DNA from: DATLGD01 sp035540755
GTDB lineage: Bacteria; Actinomycetota; Actinomycetes; Mycobacteriales; SCTD01
Direction of reading: 5' to 3'
Assembly: GCA_035540755.1 (NCBI GenBank)
Contig: DATLGD010000001.1
Span: forward strand, 1 to 14,506
Length of the DNA stretch: 14,506 nt
Positions within the stretch are counted from its first letter, which is position 1. The number at the start of each line of letters is the position of its first letter. The position numbers and the translations under genes are program-made. The notes under the pieces are model-generated. The model was not told the origin of the DNA, did not search any database, and worked only from the letters and a program-made list of their open reading frames with translations. Shown piece by piece: positions 8,100-14,506 of this stretch.

Positions 8100-8105
8100 T
8101 AGCCT
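8100..8105 (+). promoter_or_regulatory. Putative -10 box for leaderless tsaD transcript
   Basis: TAGCCT fits TANNNT and ends six bases before the tsaD GTG, the same spacing as at tsaB. It would allow tsaD expression independent of the upstream genes. No good Shine-Dalgarno sequence precedes the GTG. Confidence 0.55.
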
Positions 8106-8111
8106 GGCGGC

Positions 8112-9146
8112 GTGCCCGACGAGCCCCTGGTCCTCGGCATCGAGACCTCCTGCGACGAGACCGGTGTCGGGGTGGTCCGCGGCCGGACGCTGCTGGCCGA
8201 CGCCGTCGCGAGCAGCGTCGAGGAGCACGTGCGCTTCGGCGGGGTCGTCCCGGAGGTCGCGAGCCGCGCGCACCTCGAGGCGATGGTGCCGACCGTCCGG
8301 CGGGCCCTCGACGACGCCGGCGTCCGCCTGCAGGACGTCGACGCGGTGGCGGTCACCGCCGGGCCGGGGCTGGCCGGGGCGCTGCTCGTCGGCGTCGCGG
8401 CGGCCAAGGGGTACGCGCTGGCGCTCGACGTGCCGCTCTACGGCGTCAACCACCTGGCTGCCCATGTCGCTGTCGACGTGCTGGAGCACGGCCCGCTGCC
8501 CGAACCCTGCGTCGCGATGCTGGTCTCCGGCGGCCACTCCTCGCTGCTGCTGGTCGAGGACGTCACCCGCACGCTGACCCCGCTCGGGCAGACCGTCGAC
8601 GACGCCGCCGGCGAGGCGTTCGACAAGGTCGCCCGGCTGCTCGGCCTCGGCTTCCCCGGCGGCCCGGTCGTCGACCGGCGGGCGCGCGAGGGCGACCCGG
8701 ACGCCATCGCCTTCCCACGCGGGCTGGGGAAGGAGTCGACCTACGACGTCTCGTTCAGCGGGCTCAAGACCGCGGTCGCGCGCTGGGTGGAGGCCAGGCA
8801 GGCGGCCGGGAAGCCGGTACCCGTCGCCGACGTGTGCGCGAGCTTCCAGGAGGCGGTCGTGGACGTGCTCACCGCCAAGGCGGTGCGCGCCTGCACCGAC
8901 TCCGGCGTCGACACGCTGCTCATCGGCGGGGGAGTGGCGGCCAACAGCCGGCTGCGAGCTCTGGCCCAGGAGCGCTGCGACCGGGCAGGGCTGCGGCTGC
9001 GCGTGCCGCGGCCCGGGCTGTGCACCGACAACGGCGCCATGGTGGCCGCGCTCGGCGCCCGCCTGGTCGACGCCGGCGTGCCGCCGTCGGCTCTGGACCT
9101 GCCGGCCGACAGCGCGCTCGACGTCACCGAGGTGCTGGCCGGCTGA
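8112..9146 (+). CDS. tsaD: tRNA N6-adenosine threonylcarbamoyltransferase TsaD
   Basis: TsaD is the catalytic subunit that moves the threonylcarbamoyl group from its adenylate onto A37 of tRNAs, working with TsaB and TsaE. The 344-residue length is normal. Visible motifs: GIETSCDETGVGVV (9-22), FGGVVPEVASRAH (42-54), metal-binding NHLAAH with His114 and His118, LVSGGHSSL (138-146), DDAAGEAFDKVARLLGLGFPGG (163-184, the longest conserved stretch), GGGVAAN (272-278) and CTDNGAM with metal ligand Asp306. All catalytic ligands are present. The GTG at 8112 is likely leaderless, six bases after TAGCCT. Its last 23 bases overlap the end of the GH15 gene on the opposite strand. The order rimI-tsaD then groES-groEL1 matches M. 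tuberculosis except for the inserted pair between tsaD and groES. Confidence 0.95.
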   Translation: MPDEPLVLGIETSCDETGVGVVRGRTLLADAVASSVEEHVRFGGVVPEVASRAHLEAMVPTVRRALDDAGVRLQDVDAVAVTAGPGLAGALLVGVAAAKGYALALDVPLYGVNHLAAHVAVDVLEHGPLPEPCVAMLVSGGHSSLLLVEDVTRTLTPLGQTVDDAAGEAFDKVARLLGLGFPGGPVVDRRAREGDPDAIAFPRGLGKESTYDVSFSGLKTAVARWVEARQAAGKPVPVADVCASFQEAVVDVLTAKAVRACTDSGVDTLLIGGGVAANSRLRALAQERCDRAGLRLRVPRPGLCTDNGAMVAALGARLVDAGVPPSALDLPADSALDVTEVLAG

Positions 9147-11022
9147 CGCCCGGAACCCGGTCGCGCTCGGTCCAGGCCGCGAGCGCCTCGGGATCTTCGG
9201 CGTCCTGCAGGGCCAGCGCCGCCTCGATCAGCCCGAGGTGGGTGAACGCCTGCGGGTAGTTGCCGAGCGCGGTGCCGTCGGCGTCGAGCTGCTCCGAGCA
9301 CAGGCCCAGCGGGCCGACGTGCTCCACCAGCCAGTCGAAGCGGCGCTGCGCCTCCTCGACCCGGCCGGCGAGCACGAGCGCGACGACGAGCTCGTAGGAG
9401 GAAAGCAGGAACGCGCCCTCGCCGCCGTCCACCCCGTCGTCGACGGCGTCGGTGTCGTAGCGGTGCACCAGCGCCGGCCCGCCGCCCTTGGCCCGGCCGA
9501 GCTCGTCGGCGATGCGCTCGACGGTCGAGACCACCCGGGGGTCGTCGCCCGGCAGGAAGCCGACGATCGGGATCCGCAGCAGCGAGGCGTCGAGCACGTC
9601 GCTGCCGTAGTACATGACGAAGGCGCCGCGACGCTCGTCCCAGCCCTTCTCGAGCACCTGCGCGTGCACCGCGTCGCGGGCCTCGCGCCAGCGCTCGACA
9701 TCTGCGGTGCCGTCGGCAGCGCCGCCCTGGCCGTCGTGCCCCTGCGCCTCGGCCAGCCGGATCCCGCGGTCGAGGCAGACCCAGGCGTACACCTTGCTGT
9801 TCACGTAGTGCTGCGGGTCGCCGCGCATCTCCCAGATGCCGGCGCCTGGCTCGGTCCACAGCTCGCAGCAGGCGTCGACGACGTCGCGCACCTGCTCCCA
9901 GTCGTCGGCGTGCAGCTCGCCGGTGAGCAGCCAGAGGGTGTGCACCGACTCGAGGACGTGGCCGTAGGTGTCGACCTGCAGCTGGTCGAAGGCCTCGTTG
10001 CCCACCCGCACGGGGCGCGAGCCGGCGTAGCCGGCCAGGGAGTCGAGCACCTCCTCCTGCCCGCTCTGCTCGCCGCGCAGGCCCGCCATGGGGCGCAGCC
10101 GCTCGACGTCGCGCACGCACCGGTCGAGCAGGAAGCGCACGTAGCGGCGCCCCAGCGGGGCGTGACCGAGGCGCAGCAGGGCGAGCACGTGCAGCCCGGC
10201 GTCGCGGTGCCAGGTGAAGCGGTAGTCCCAGTTGCGCACGCCGCCGAGCTCCTCCGGCAGCGAGGTGGTCGGCGCCGCGAGCAGCGCGCCGGTCTCGTCG
10301 AACGCGAGGGCCCGCAGGACCAGCGCGCTGCGGTGCACCAGCTCGCGCGCCGGGCCGTCGTAGTCGCACGGCGCGTCCCAGGCCCGCCAGCAGGACGCGG
10401 TGTCGTGCGCGGCCTGCTCGGCCTGCCCGACGTCGAGGGCCGACGCCGGCCCCGTCGGGTCGTCGTAGTGCAGCAGCAGGGACGCGGTCTGGCCGGCGGA
10501 CAGCGGGACCGTGCCGGTCAGGTCGCGGTCCCGGTGCTCCAGCGTCAGGTCGCCGGTGAGCCGCAGGCCGGCGGTCTGCTCGACCCACGCCTCGCCGTGC
10601 TGCTGCCAGGACGGCTCGGCGCGGGCGTGGTCGGGGCGCGCCGCGACCGTCGTGCGCACCGTGACCGCGCCGGCTGTGCAGCGGACCAGGCGCACCAGCA
10701 CGTGCCGGGCCTGCAGCTCGTCGGTCTCGCCGTCCGGCGGGGCGACGGCGAGCAGGTCGAGCACCTCGGCGGTCCCGCCGGGACCGGACCACAGGGTGCG
10801 AAGGACGAAGGTGTCCGGCACATAGGCGCGTTCGGTCACCACGGCGTCGTCGACGGACAGGCCCCAGGTGCCGCCCTTCTCGGCGTCGAGCAGGCGGTTG
10901 AAGACGCTCGGGCCGTCGGCGGCCGGTGTGCAGAACCAGTCGACGCCGCCGTCGGGAGCGACGAGCGCGGTGGTGTGCGTGTCGGACAGCAGTGCGTGGC
11001 TGTCGATCGGGTGGGGGCTCAT
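9124..11022 (-). CDS. Glycoside hydrolase family 15 protein (glucoamylase/trehalase-like)
   Basis: This is a predicted inverting alpha-glucosidase acting on alpha-glucans or trehalose. The 632-residue protein lacks a signal peptide and should be cytoplasmic. The N-terminal trehalase-like beta domain opens with IDSHALLSDTHTTALVAPDGGVDWFC (6-31). The (alpha/alpha)6 catalytic domain starts near residue 225 and carries NWDYRFTWHRDAG (264-276), GIWEMRG with the likely general acid Glu398, NSKVYAWVCLDRG (408-420), GAFLLSSYELV (536-546), LCSEQ with the likely general base Glu577, and GNYPQAFTHLGLI (587-599). Both catalytic glutamates are kept. The ATG at 11022 overlaps the stop of the preceding oxidoreductase gene as ATGA, implying coupling. 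The stop lies inside the 3' end of tsaD. Bacterial relatives of this architecture include trehalases as well as glucoamylases; I cannot decide between them. Confidence 0.9.
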   Translation of the reverse strand: MSPHPIDSHALLSDTHTTALVAPDGGVDWFCTPAADGPSVFNRLLDAEKGGTWGLSVDDAVVTERAYVPDTFVLRTLWSGPGGTAEVLDLLAVAPPDGETDELQARHVLVRLVRCTAGAVTVRTTVAARPDHARAEPSWQQHGEAWVEQTAGLRLTGDLTLEHRDRDLTGTVPLSAGQTASLLLHYDDPTGPASALDVGQAEQAAHDTASCWRAWDAPCDYDGPARELVHRSALVLRALAFDETGALLAAPTTSLPEELGGVRNWDYRFTWHRDAGLHVLALLRLGHAPLGRRYVRFLLDRCVRDVERLRPMAGLRGEQSGQEEVLDSLAGYAGSRPVRVGNEAFDQLQVDTYGHVLESVHTLWLLTGELHADDWEQVRDVVDACCELWTEPGAGIWEMRGDPQHYVNSKVYAWVCLDRGIRLAEAQGHDGQGGAADGTADVERWREARDAVHAQVLEKGWDERRGAFVMYYGSDVLDASLLRIPIVGFLPGDDPRVVSTVERIADELGRAKGGGPALVHRYDTDAVDDGVDGGEGAFLLSSYELVVALVLAGRVEEAQRRFDWLVEHVGPLGLCSEQLDADGTALGNYPQAFTHLGLIEAALALQDAEDPEALAAWTERDRVPGVSRPAPR

Positions 11023-11981
11023 GCGCCCAGCAGCTCGGGGAGGACGGCCGACCCGTAGACGTCGACGAAGCGCCGCTGGTCCTGCCCGACGTGGTGCACG
11101 TAGACCTCCTCGAAGCCCAGGGCGGCGCGCTCCTGCAGCCAGTCGACGTGCTGGGCCGGGTCGGAGCCGGCCAGCACGTGCGGGTGCATGTCCTCCTCCC
11201 GGATGTAGCCGGCCAGCTGCTCGAACTCGGCAGGCAGGGCGAGCTCCCAGCCGACGCCGCTGCCGACGATGACCGGTCCCCACATCTGGTGGGCGACCCG
11301 TCGGGCGGTCTCGTCGTCTGCCTCGTGGCAGACGTGCACCTGCAGGCGCACGGGGCCGGTCCCACCGCCGGCGCGGAAGGCGTCGACGACCTCGCGCAGG
11401 GTGTCCAGCGGCTGGTTGACCGTGACGAGGCCGTCGGCCCAGCCGCCGGCCCAGCGCGCGGTCGCCGGCGTCACGGCGGCTGCCAGCAGGGGTGGCGGCT
11501 CCTCCGGCCGGCTCCACACCCGGGCCCGGTCGACCGTCACGAGGCCCTCGTGCGTCACCTCCTCGCCGGCGAGCAGCCGGCGGAAGACGCCGACGCACTC
11601 GAGCAGCCGGGCGTTGCGGACCTCCTTGCGCGGCCACGGGGCACCGGTGACGTGCTCGTTGAGCGCCTGGCCGCTGCCGAGCGCCGCCCAGAACCGGCCC
11701 GGGAACATCTGGGCCAGCGTGCCGATGGCCTGCGCGTGCACGGCCGGGTGGTAGCGCTGCCCCGGCGCGGTGACGACGCCGAACGGCAGCGACGTCGTCG
11801 CGAGGGCCGCGCCGAGCCACGACCAGGCGAACCCCGAGTGCCCCTGGCGGCTGGTCCAGGGTGCGAGGTGGTCGGAGCACATCGCGGCGGCGAAGCCGGC
11901 CTGCTCGGCCAGCTGCACGTCGCGCAGCAGGGCGCGGGGGTCGGTCTCCTCGTGTGAGGCGTGGAAGCCGTAGCGCGTCAT
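11019..11981 (-). CDS. LLM-class flavin-dependent oxidoreductase, FGD-like (TIGR03885-type)
   Basis: This is a TIM-barrel luciferase-like oxidoreductase. The 320-residue protein resembles F420-dependent glucose-6-phosphate dehydrogenase (FGD): YGFHASHEE (4-12), CSDHLAPW (35-42), FGVVTAPGQRYHPAVHAQAIGTL (67-89) and GSGQALNEH (102-110). FGD's Asp39, His40 and Trp44 correspond to Asp37, His38 and Trp42 here, but FGD's catalytic Glu109 appears as Gln105. That and the overall pattern suggest the subfamily I recall as TIGR03885, thought to use FMN rather than F420. The ATG at 11981 is preceded (on its strand) by an AGAGG site. It is translationally coupled to the GH15 gene by an ATGA overlap, so a sugar or polyol-derived substrate is plausible but unproven. 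Cofactor and substrate are both inference. Confidence 0.85.
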   Translation of the reverse strand: MTRYGFHASHEETDPRALLRDVQLAEQAGFAAAMCSDHLAPWTSRQGHSGFAWSWLGAALATTSLPFGVVTAPGQRYHPAVHAQAIGTLAQMFPGRFWAALGSGQALNEHVTGAPWPRKEVRNARLLECVGVFRRLLAGEEVTHEGLVTVDRARVWSRPEEPPPLLAAAVTPATARWAGGWADGLVTVNQPLDTLREVVDAFRAGGGTGPVRLQVHVCHEADDETARRVAHQMWGPVIVGSGVGWELALPAEFEQLAGYIREEDMHPHVLAGSDPAQHVDWLQERAALGFEEVYVHHVGQDQRRFVDVYGSAVLPELLGA

Positions 11982-12058
11982 GCGGTCCTCTCGGGAGCGA
12001 TCCGGTACTCCCGGCTCCCTGCCCCGCCGCGAGCCGGTTCGCCCCTGCCCTCCCGGAG

Positions 12059-12088
12059 TTGTGTCGCTGGCACTCGACGGGCTAGAGT
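12059..12088 (+). promoter_or_regulatory. groES-groEL1 promoter
   Basis: TTGTGT (12059-12064) and TAGAGT (12083-12088) make a -35/-10 pair with 18-base spacing. The -10 box straddles the spacer and right arm of the CIRCE operator, so repressor binding would block it. A start near 12095 would give a leader of about 95 bases before the groES GTG. Confidence 0.6.
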
Positions 12089-12093
12089 GCCAA
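12067..12093. promoter_or_regulatory. CIRCE operator (HrcA-binding site) for groESL
   Basis: The 9-base arms CTGGCACTC (12067-12075) and GAGTGCCAA (12085-12093) are separated by 9 bases, matching the CIRCE architecture and its GCACTC-N9-GAGTGC core. The arms are complementary at eight of nine positions. HrcA repressor would bind here and release on heat stress. It is the only CIRCE seen in the window. Confidence 0.93.
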
Positions 12094-12190
12094 TCGCGCC
12101 AGGCGCCTGACCCCCGCGACGGCAGGCCGCCAGGTCCGTCCTTTCGCCCTGCACCGCACCTGCATCACGACAGCACGCACAGGAGGCACT

Positions 12191-12496
12191 GTGACCACCG
12201 CGACCAAGGTCGCCATCAAGCCGCTCGAGGACCGCATCGTGGTCCAGGCGAGCGAGGCCGAGACCACCACCGCGTCGGGCATCGTCATCCCCGACACCGC
12301 CAAGGAGAAGCCGCAGGAGGGCACCGTCCTCGCCGTCGGCCCGGGTCGTTTCGAGGACGGCAACCGCGTCCCGCTCGACGTCCAGGTCGGCGACAAGGTG
12401 CTCTACAGCAAGTACGGCGGCACCGAGGTCAAGTACGGCGGCGAGGAGTACCTCGTGCTCTCCGCCCGCGACGTCCTCGCCGTTCTCGAGGGCTAG
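12191..12496 (+). CDS. groES: Co-chaperonin GroES (Hsp10)
   Basis: GroES is the heptameric lid that closes the GroEL chamber during ATP-driven folding in the cytoplasm. The 101-residue length is typical. It opens with the strand VAIKPLEDRIVV (7-18), followed by the mobile loop (about 21-41) with its GroEL-contacting Ile-Val-Ile at 31-33, GTVLAVGPG (44-52), and YSKYGGTEVKYGGEEYLVLSARDVLAVLE to the end. The GTG at 12191 follows a strong AGGAGG at 12181-12186. It is the first gene of the CIRCE-controlled operon, and groEL1 follows after 104 bases that hold a strong hairpin. Nothing is missing. Confidence 0.97.
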   Translation: MTTATKVAIKPLEDRIVVQASEAETTTASGIVIPDTAKEKPQEGTVLAVGPGRFEDGNRVPLDVQVGDKVLYSKYGGTEVKYGGEEYLVLSARDVLAVLEG

Positions 12497-12513
12497 CAGC
12501 CCGCCGCACGTCC

Positions 12514-12554
12514 AGACGGAGCCCCGGTCCCACGTCGGGGCCGGGGCTCCGTCT
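12514..12554 (+). terminator. Strong intercistronic hairpin between groES and groEL1
   Basis: Arms 12514-12527 and 12541-12554 are perfectly complementary over 14 bp. Four further pairs (12528-12531 with 12537-12540, one a wobble) close a five-base loop, giving an 18-bp stem. No T-run follows. It lies 17 bases after the groES stop and ends 33 bases before the groEL1 AAGGAAGG. It may act as a partial terminator, a processing site or a 3' stabiliser that sets the GroES:GroEL ratio. The sequence alone cannot tell which. Confidence 0.6.
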
Positions 12555-12600
12555 CGTCCCGCACCCCCGCTCGTCACCGCTCGTACCAAGGAAGGCTCCC

Positions 12601-14232
12601 GTGGCCAAGCAGCTCCAGTTCTCCGAGGACGCACGCCGCTCGCTCGAGCGCGGCGTCGACGCCCTCGCCAACGCCGTCAAGGTCACCCTCGGCCCGAAGG
12701 GCCGCAACGTCGTGCTCGCCAAGGCCTACGGCGGCCCCACCATCACCAACGACGGCGTCACCATCGCGCGCGACGTCGAGCTCGAGGACCCGCTCGAGAA
12801 CCTCGGCGCCCAGCTCGCCAAGGAGGTCGCCACCAAGACCAACGACGTCGCGGGCGACGGCACCACCACCGCCACCGTGCTCGGCCAGGCCATGGTCCAC
12901 CTCGGCCTGCGCGCCGTCGCGGCCGGGGCCAACCCGATGGGCATCAAGGTCGGCATCGACGCCGCCGTCGACGCCATCGACGAGGCCCTGCTCGGCGCGG
13001 CCACCGAGGTGCAGACGCACGCCGAGATCGCCGCCGTCGCCGCCATCTCCGCCCAGGACGCCCAGGTCGGCGAGCTGGTCGCCGAGGCCATCGACAAGGT
13101 CGGCAAGGACGGGGTCATCACGGTCGAGGAGAGCCAGGCCACCGGCCTCGAGCTCGAGCTCACCGAGGGCATGCAGTTCGACAAGGGCTACATCTCGCCG
13201 TACTTCGTCACCGACGCCGAGCGCATGGAGGCGGTGCTCGACACCCCGCACGTGCTCGTCGTCAACGGCAAGGTCGCTGCGCTCGCGGAGCTGCTCCCGC
13301 TGCTCGAGAAGGTCGTGCAGGCGCAGAAGCCGCTGCTGATCATCGCCGAGGACGTCGAGGGCGAGGCGCTGTCGACCCTCGTCGTCAACGCGCTGCGCAA
13401 GACCCTCAAGGTCGTCGCGGTGAAGGCGCCCGGCTTCGGGGACCGCCGCAAGGCGATGCTGCAGGACATGGCCGTGCTCACCGGCGGCCAGGTCGTCTCG
13501 GCCGAGGTCGGCCTCAAGCTCGACCAGGTCGGGCTCGAGGTGCTCGGCAAGGCCCGCACCGTCACGGTCACCAAGGAGCTGACGACGATCGTCGACGGCG
13601 CCGGCTCGACCGACGACGTCGCGGCCCGCGTCGCGCAGATCCGCCAGGAGATCGAGAACAGCGACTCCGACTGGGACCGCGAGAAGCTGCAGGAGCGGCT
13701 CGCGAAGCTGGCCGGCGGCGTCGCCGTCATCCAGGTCGGCGCGCACACCGAGACCGAGCTCAAGGAGCGCAAGCACCGCCTCGAGGACGCCGTCTCGGCC
13801 ACCCGCGCGGCGGTCGAGGAGGGCATCGTCCCCGGCGGTGGTGCGGCGCTCGTGCACGCCGCCGCGGCGCTGGAGAGCGGCCTGGGCAAGGAGGGTGACG
13901 AGCTCGCCGGCGTCCGGCTGGTGCGCTCGGCGCTCGACGAGCCCGCGTACTGGATCGCCAAGAACGCCGGGCTCGAGGGCCGCGTGGCCGTCAACCGCGC
14001 CCGCGAGGCCGGCGCCGGCCAGGGCCTCGACGCCGCGACCGGCGAGTACTGCGACCTGGTCAAGGCCGGCATCGTCGACCCCGTGAAGGTGACCCGGTCC
14101 GCCGTCCGGAACGCGGCGTCGATCGCCTCGATGCTGCTCACGACGGAGACGCTCGTCGCCGACAAGCCCGAGAAGGACGACGCCGACGCCCACGGGCACG
14201 GGCACGGCCACGGGCACGGCCACGCGCACTAG
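12601..14232 (+). CDS. groEL1: Chaperonin GroEL, GroEL1 type with His-rich C-terminus
   Basis: This is a 60-kDa chaperonin, 543 residues. Equatorial ATP site: VTLGPKGRNVVL (28-39), ITNDGVTIARDV (48-59) and GDGTTTATVL (85-94, Asp86). Catalytic Asp396 lies in RLEDAVSATRAAVEEGIVPGGG (393-414). The apical substrate face GYISPYF (196-202) and the hinge-proximal KAPGFGDRRKAMLQD (275-289) are intact. The canonical Gly-Gly-Met tail is absent; instead the last 14 residues carry seven alternating histidines (531-543), as in the mycobacterial GroEL1 paralogue encoded with groES. The GTG at 12601 follows AAGGAAGG (12588-12595). A terminator follows. By analogy, a second groEL (GroEL2) that does bulk folding probably exists elsewhere. 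The His tail may bind metal; that is inference. Confidence 0.96.
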   Translation: MAKQLQFSEDARRSLERGVDALANAVKVTLGPKGRNVVLAKAYGGPTITNDGVTIARDVELEDPLENLGAQLAKEVATKTNDVAGDGTTTATVLGQAMVHLGLRAVAAGANPMGIKVGIDAAVDAIDEALLGAATEVQTHAEIAAVAAISAQDAQVGELVAEAIDKVGKDGVITVEESQATGLELELTEGMQFDKGYISPYFVTDAERMEAVLDTPHVLVVNGKVAALAELLPLLEKVVQAQKPLLIIAEDVEGEALSTLVVNALRKTLKVVAVKAPGFGDRRKAMLQDMAVLTGGQVVSAEVGLKLDQVGLEVLGKARTVTVTKELTTIVDGAGSTDDVAARVAQIRQEIENSDSDWDREKLQERLAKLAGGVAVIQVGAHTETELKERKHRLEDAVSATRAAVEEGIVPGGGAALVHAAAALESGLGKEGDELAGVRLVRSALDEPAYWIAKNAGLEGRVAVNRAREAGAGQGLDAATGEYCDLVKAGIVDPVKVTRSAVRNAASIASMLLTTETLVADKPEKDDADAHGHGHGHGHGHAH

Positions 14233-14242
14233 CCCCTGACGA

Positions 14243-14278
14243 CGACGGCCCGGCTTCCCACGGGGAGCCGGGCCGTCG
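14243..14278 (+). terminator. Hairpin terminator of the groES-groEL1 operon
   Basis: Arms 14243-14255 and 14266-14278 are perfectly complementary over 13 bp around a 10-base loop that can add a few C-G pairs. It begins 10 bases after the groEL1 stop. There is no T-run, as with the other hairpins here. Confidence 0.8.
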
Positions 14279-14326
14279 CGCGTCGGTCGGCGGCGTTCCA
14301 CGGGTGCACCGCAGGCGCCCGTGTGT

Positions 14327-14336
14327 CGGACGTCCG
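14327..14336. promoter_or_regulatory. 10-bp palindrome upstream of the last gene
   Basis: CGGACGTCCG is a perfect palindrome ending 16 bases before the ATG at 14353, a position suited to an operator. The same ten bases occur at 5397-5406 inside the large inverted repeat. No regulator can be named. Confidence 0.25.
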
Positions 14337-14352
14337 TGGGACGGTCGCAGGC

Positions 14353-14506
14353 ATGACTTCTGCGACCACCGCGACGGCGACCTGGGCGGAGTTCAGCCGG
14401 GAGGCGCCGGAGCTGGCCGAGCGCGTGCGCGCGGCCTTCGCCGTCCGCAAGCACTGCACGCTGGCGACGCTGCGTCGCGACGGGTCACCGCGCATCAGCG
14501 GCACCG
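14353..14506 (+). CDS. Pyridoxamine 5'-phosphate oxidase-like (PPOX) protein, N-terminal part
   Basis: The gene is cut by the window end after 51 codons. It starts with ATG and a Thr/Ala-rich head, then a helix with EFSREAPELAERVRAAF, and the first strands KHCTLATLRRDGSPRISGT (33-51). The CTLATLRRDGSPR-type segment is the usual opening of the split-barrel flavin-binding PPOX superfamily, which includes FMN- and F420-dependent reductases. Only a weak GCAGG precedes the ATG, and no TANNNT box is at leaderless spacing. It lies beyond the groEL1 terminator and so is a separate unit. The cofactor and substrate cannot be judged from this fragment. Confidence 0.75.
   Translation, partial: MTSATTATATWAEFSREAPELAERVRAAFAVRKHCTLATLRRDGSPRISGT

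Noticed and set aside
11023..11880. Longer start for the GH15 gene (frame extends to 11880)
   Set aside because: The extension is Arg/Pro-rich and overlaps the oxidoreductase gene; ATG 11022 starts exactly at the family N-terminus with an ATGA coupling overlap.
14188..14229. Short CACGGG/CACGGC tandem repeats as a possible DNA repeat element
   Set aside because: They are the codons of the GroEL1 His-Gly tail and need no other explanation.
11980..14232. 750-residue frame covering groES region and groEL1
   Set aside because: Only the part from GTG 12601 is GroEL; the upstream 207 codons are Arg/Pro-rich out-of-frame reading across the CIRCE promoter and groES.

Overview
The window is very GC-rich (about 70% by eye), with dense genes, many GTG starts, G/C in nearly every third codon position and several start codons that look leaderless. 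GroEL has a His-rich tail, and groES is preceded by a CIRCE operator. Together these point to a high-GC actinobacterium. The neighbourhood is most like the Frankiales/Geodermatophilaceae-type relatives of the mycobacterial rimI-tsaD-groES-groEL1 region, but the genus is an inference. No tRNA, rRNA, CRISPR array, transposase or phage gene was seen, and no gene-free stretch exceeds 300 bases.

Region 1 (1-3700, + strand) is the permease and binding-protein half of a branched-chain amino acid type (HAAT family) ABC importer: livH, livM and, after a 118-base gap, a lipoprotein binding protein that ends at a strong hairpin terminator. The two ATPase genes are not in the window. Region 2 (3785-5460) is an acyl-CoA ligase followed by a very large nested inverted repeat.

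Region 3 (5477-9146, + strand) is the tRNA t6A and ribosomal-protein acetylation cluster: tsaB, a secreted protein of unknown function, a six-codon upstream ORF, an unknown 183-residue protein, rimI and tsaD. The secreted and unknown genes sit between tsaB and rimI, which are usually adjacent. The uORF, the unknown gene and rimI are chained by GTGA stop/start overlaps. tsaB, the uORF and tsaD each have a TAGCNT -10-like box 6-7 bases before a GTG. A compact region with pseudoknot potential lies upstream of the secreted gene.

Region 4 (9124-11981, - strand) is a coupled pair: an FGD-like LLM-class flavin oxidoreductase followed by a GH15 glucoamylase/trehalase-like enzyme. The GH15 gene overlaps the tail of tsaD by 23 bases. 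Region 5 (12059-14278, + strand) is the heat-shock groES-groEL1 operon, with a CIRCE element over its promoter, an 18-bp hairpin between the genes and a terminator after them. The window ends inside a pyridoxamine-phosphate-oxidase-like gene.

Functionally, the window joins nutrient uptake and acid activation, tRNA modification, alpha-glucan or trehalose hydrolysis and protein folding. No complete new defence or mobile system is evident. The most novel-looking items are the nested inverted repeat at 5324-5457, the possible RNA structure at 6282-6324 with its secreted-protein gene, and the leaderless uORF chain.
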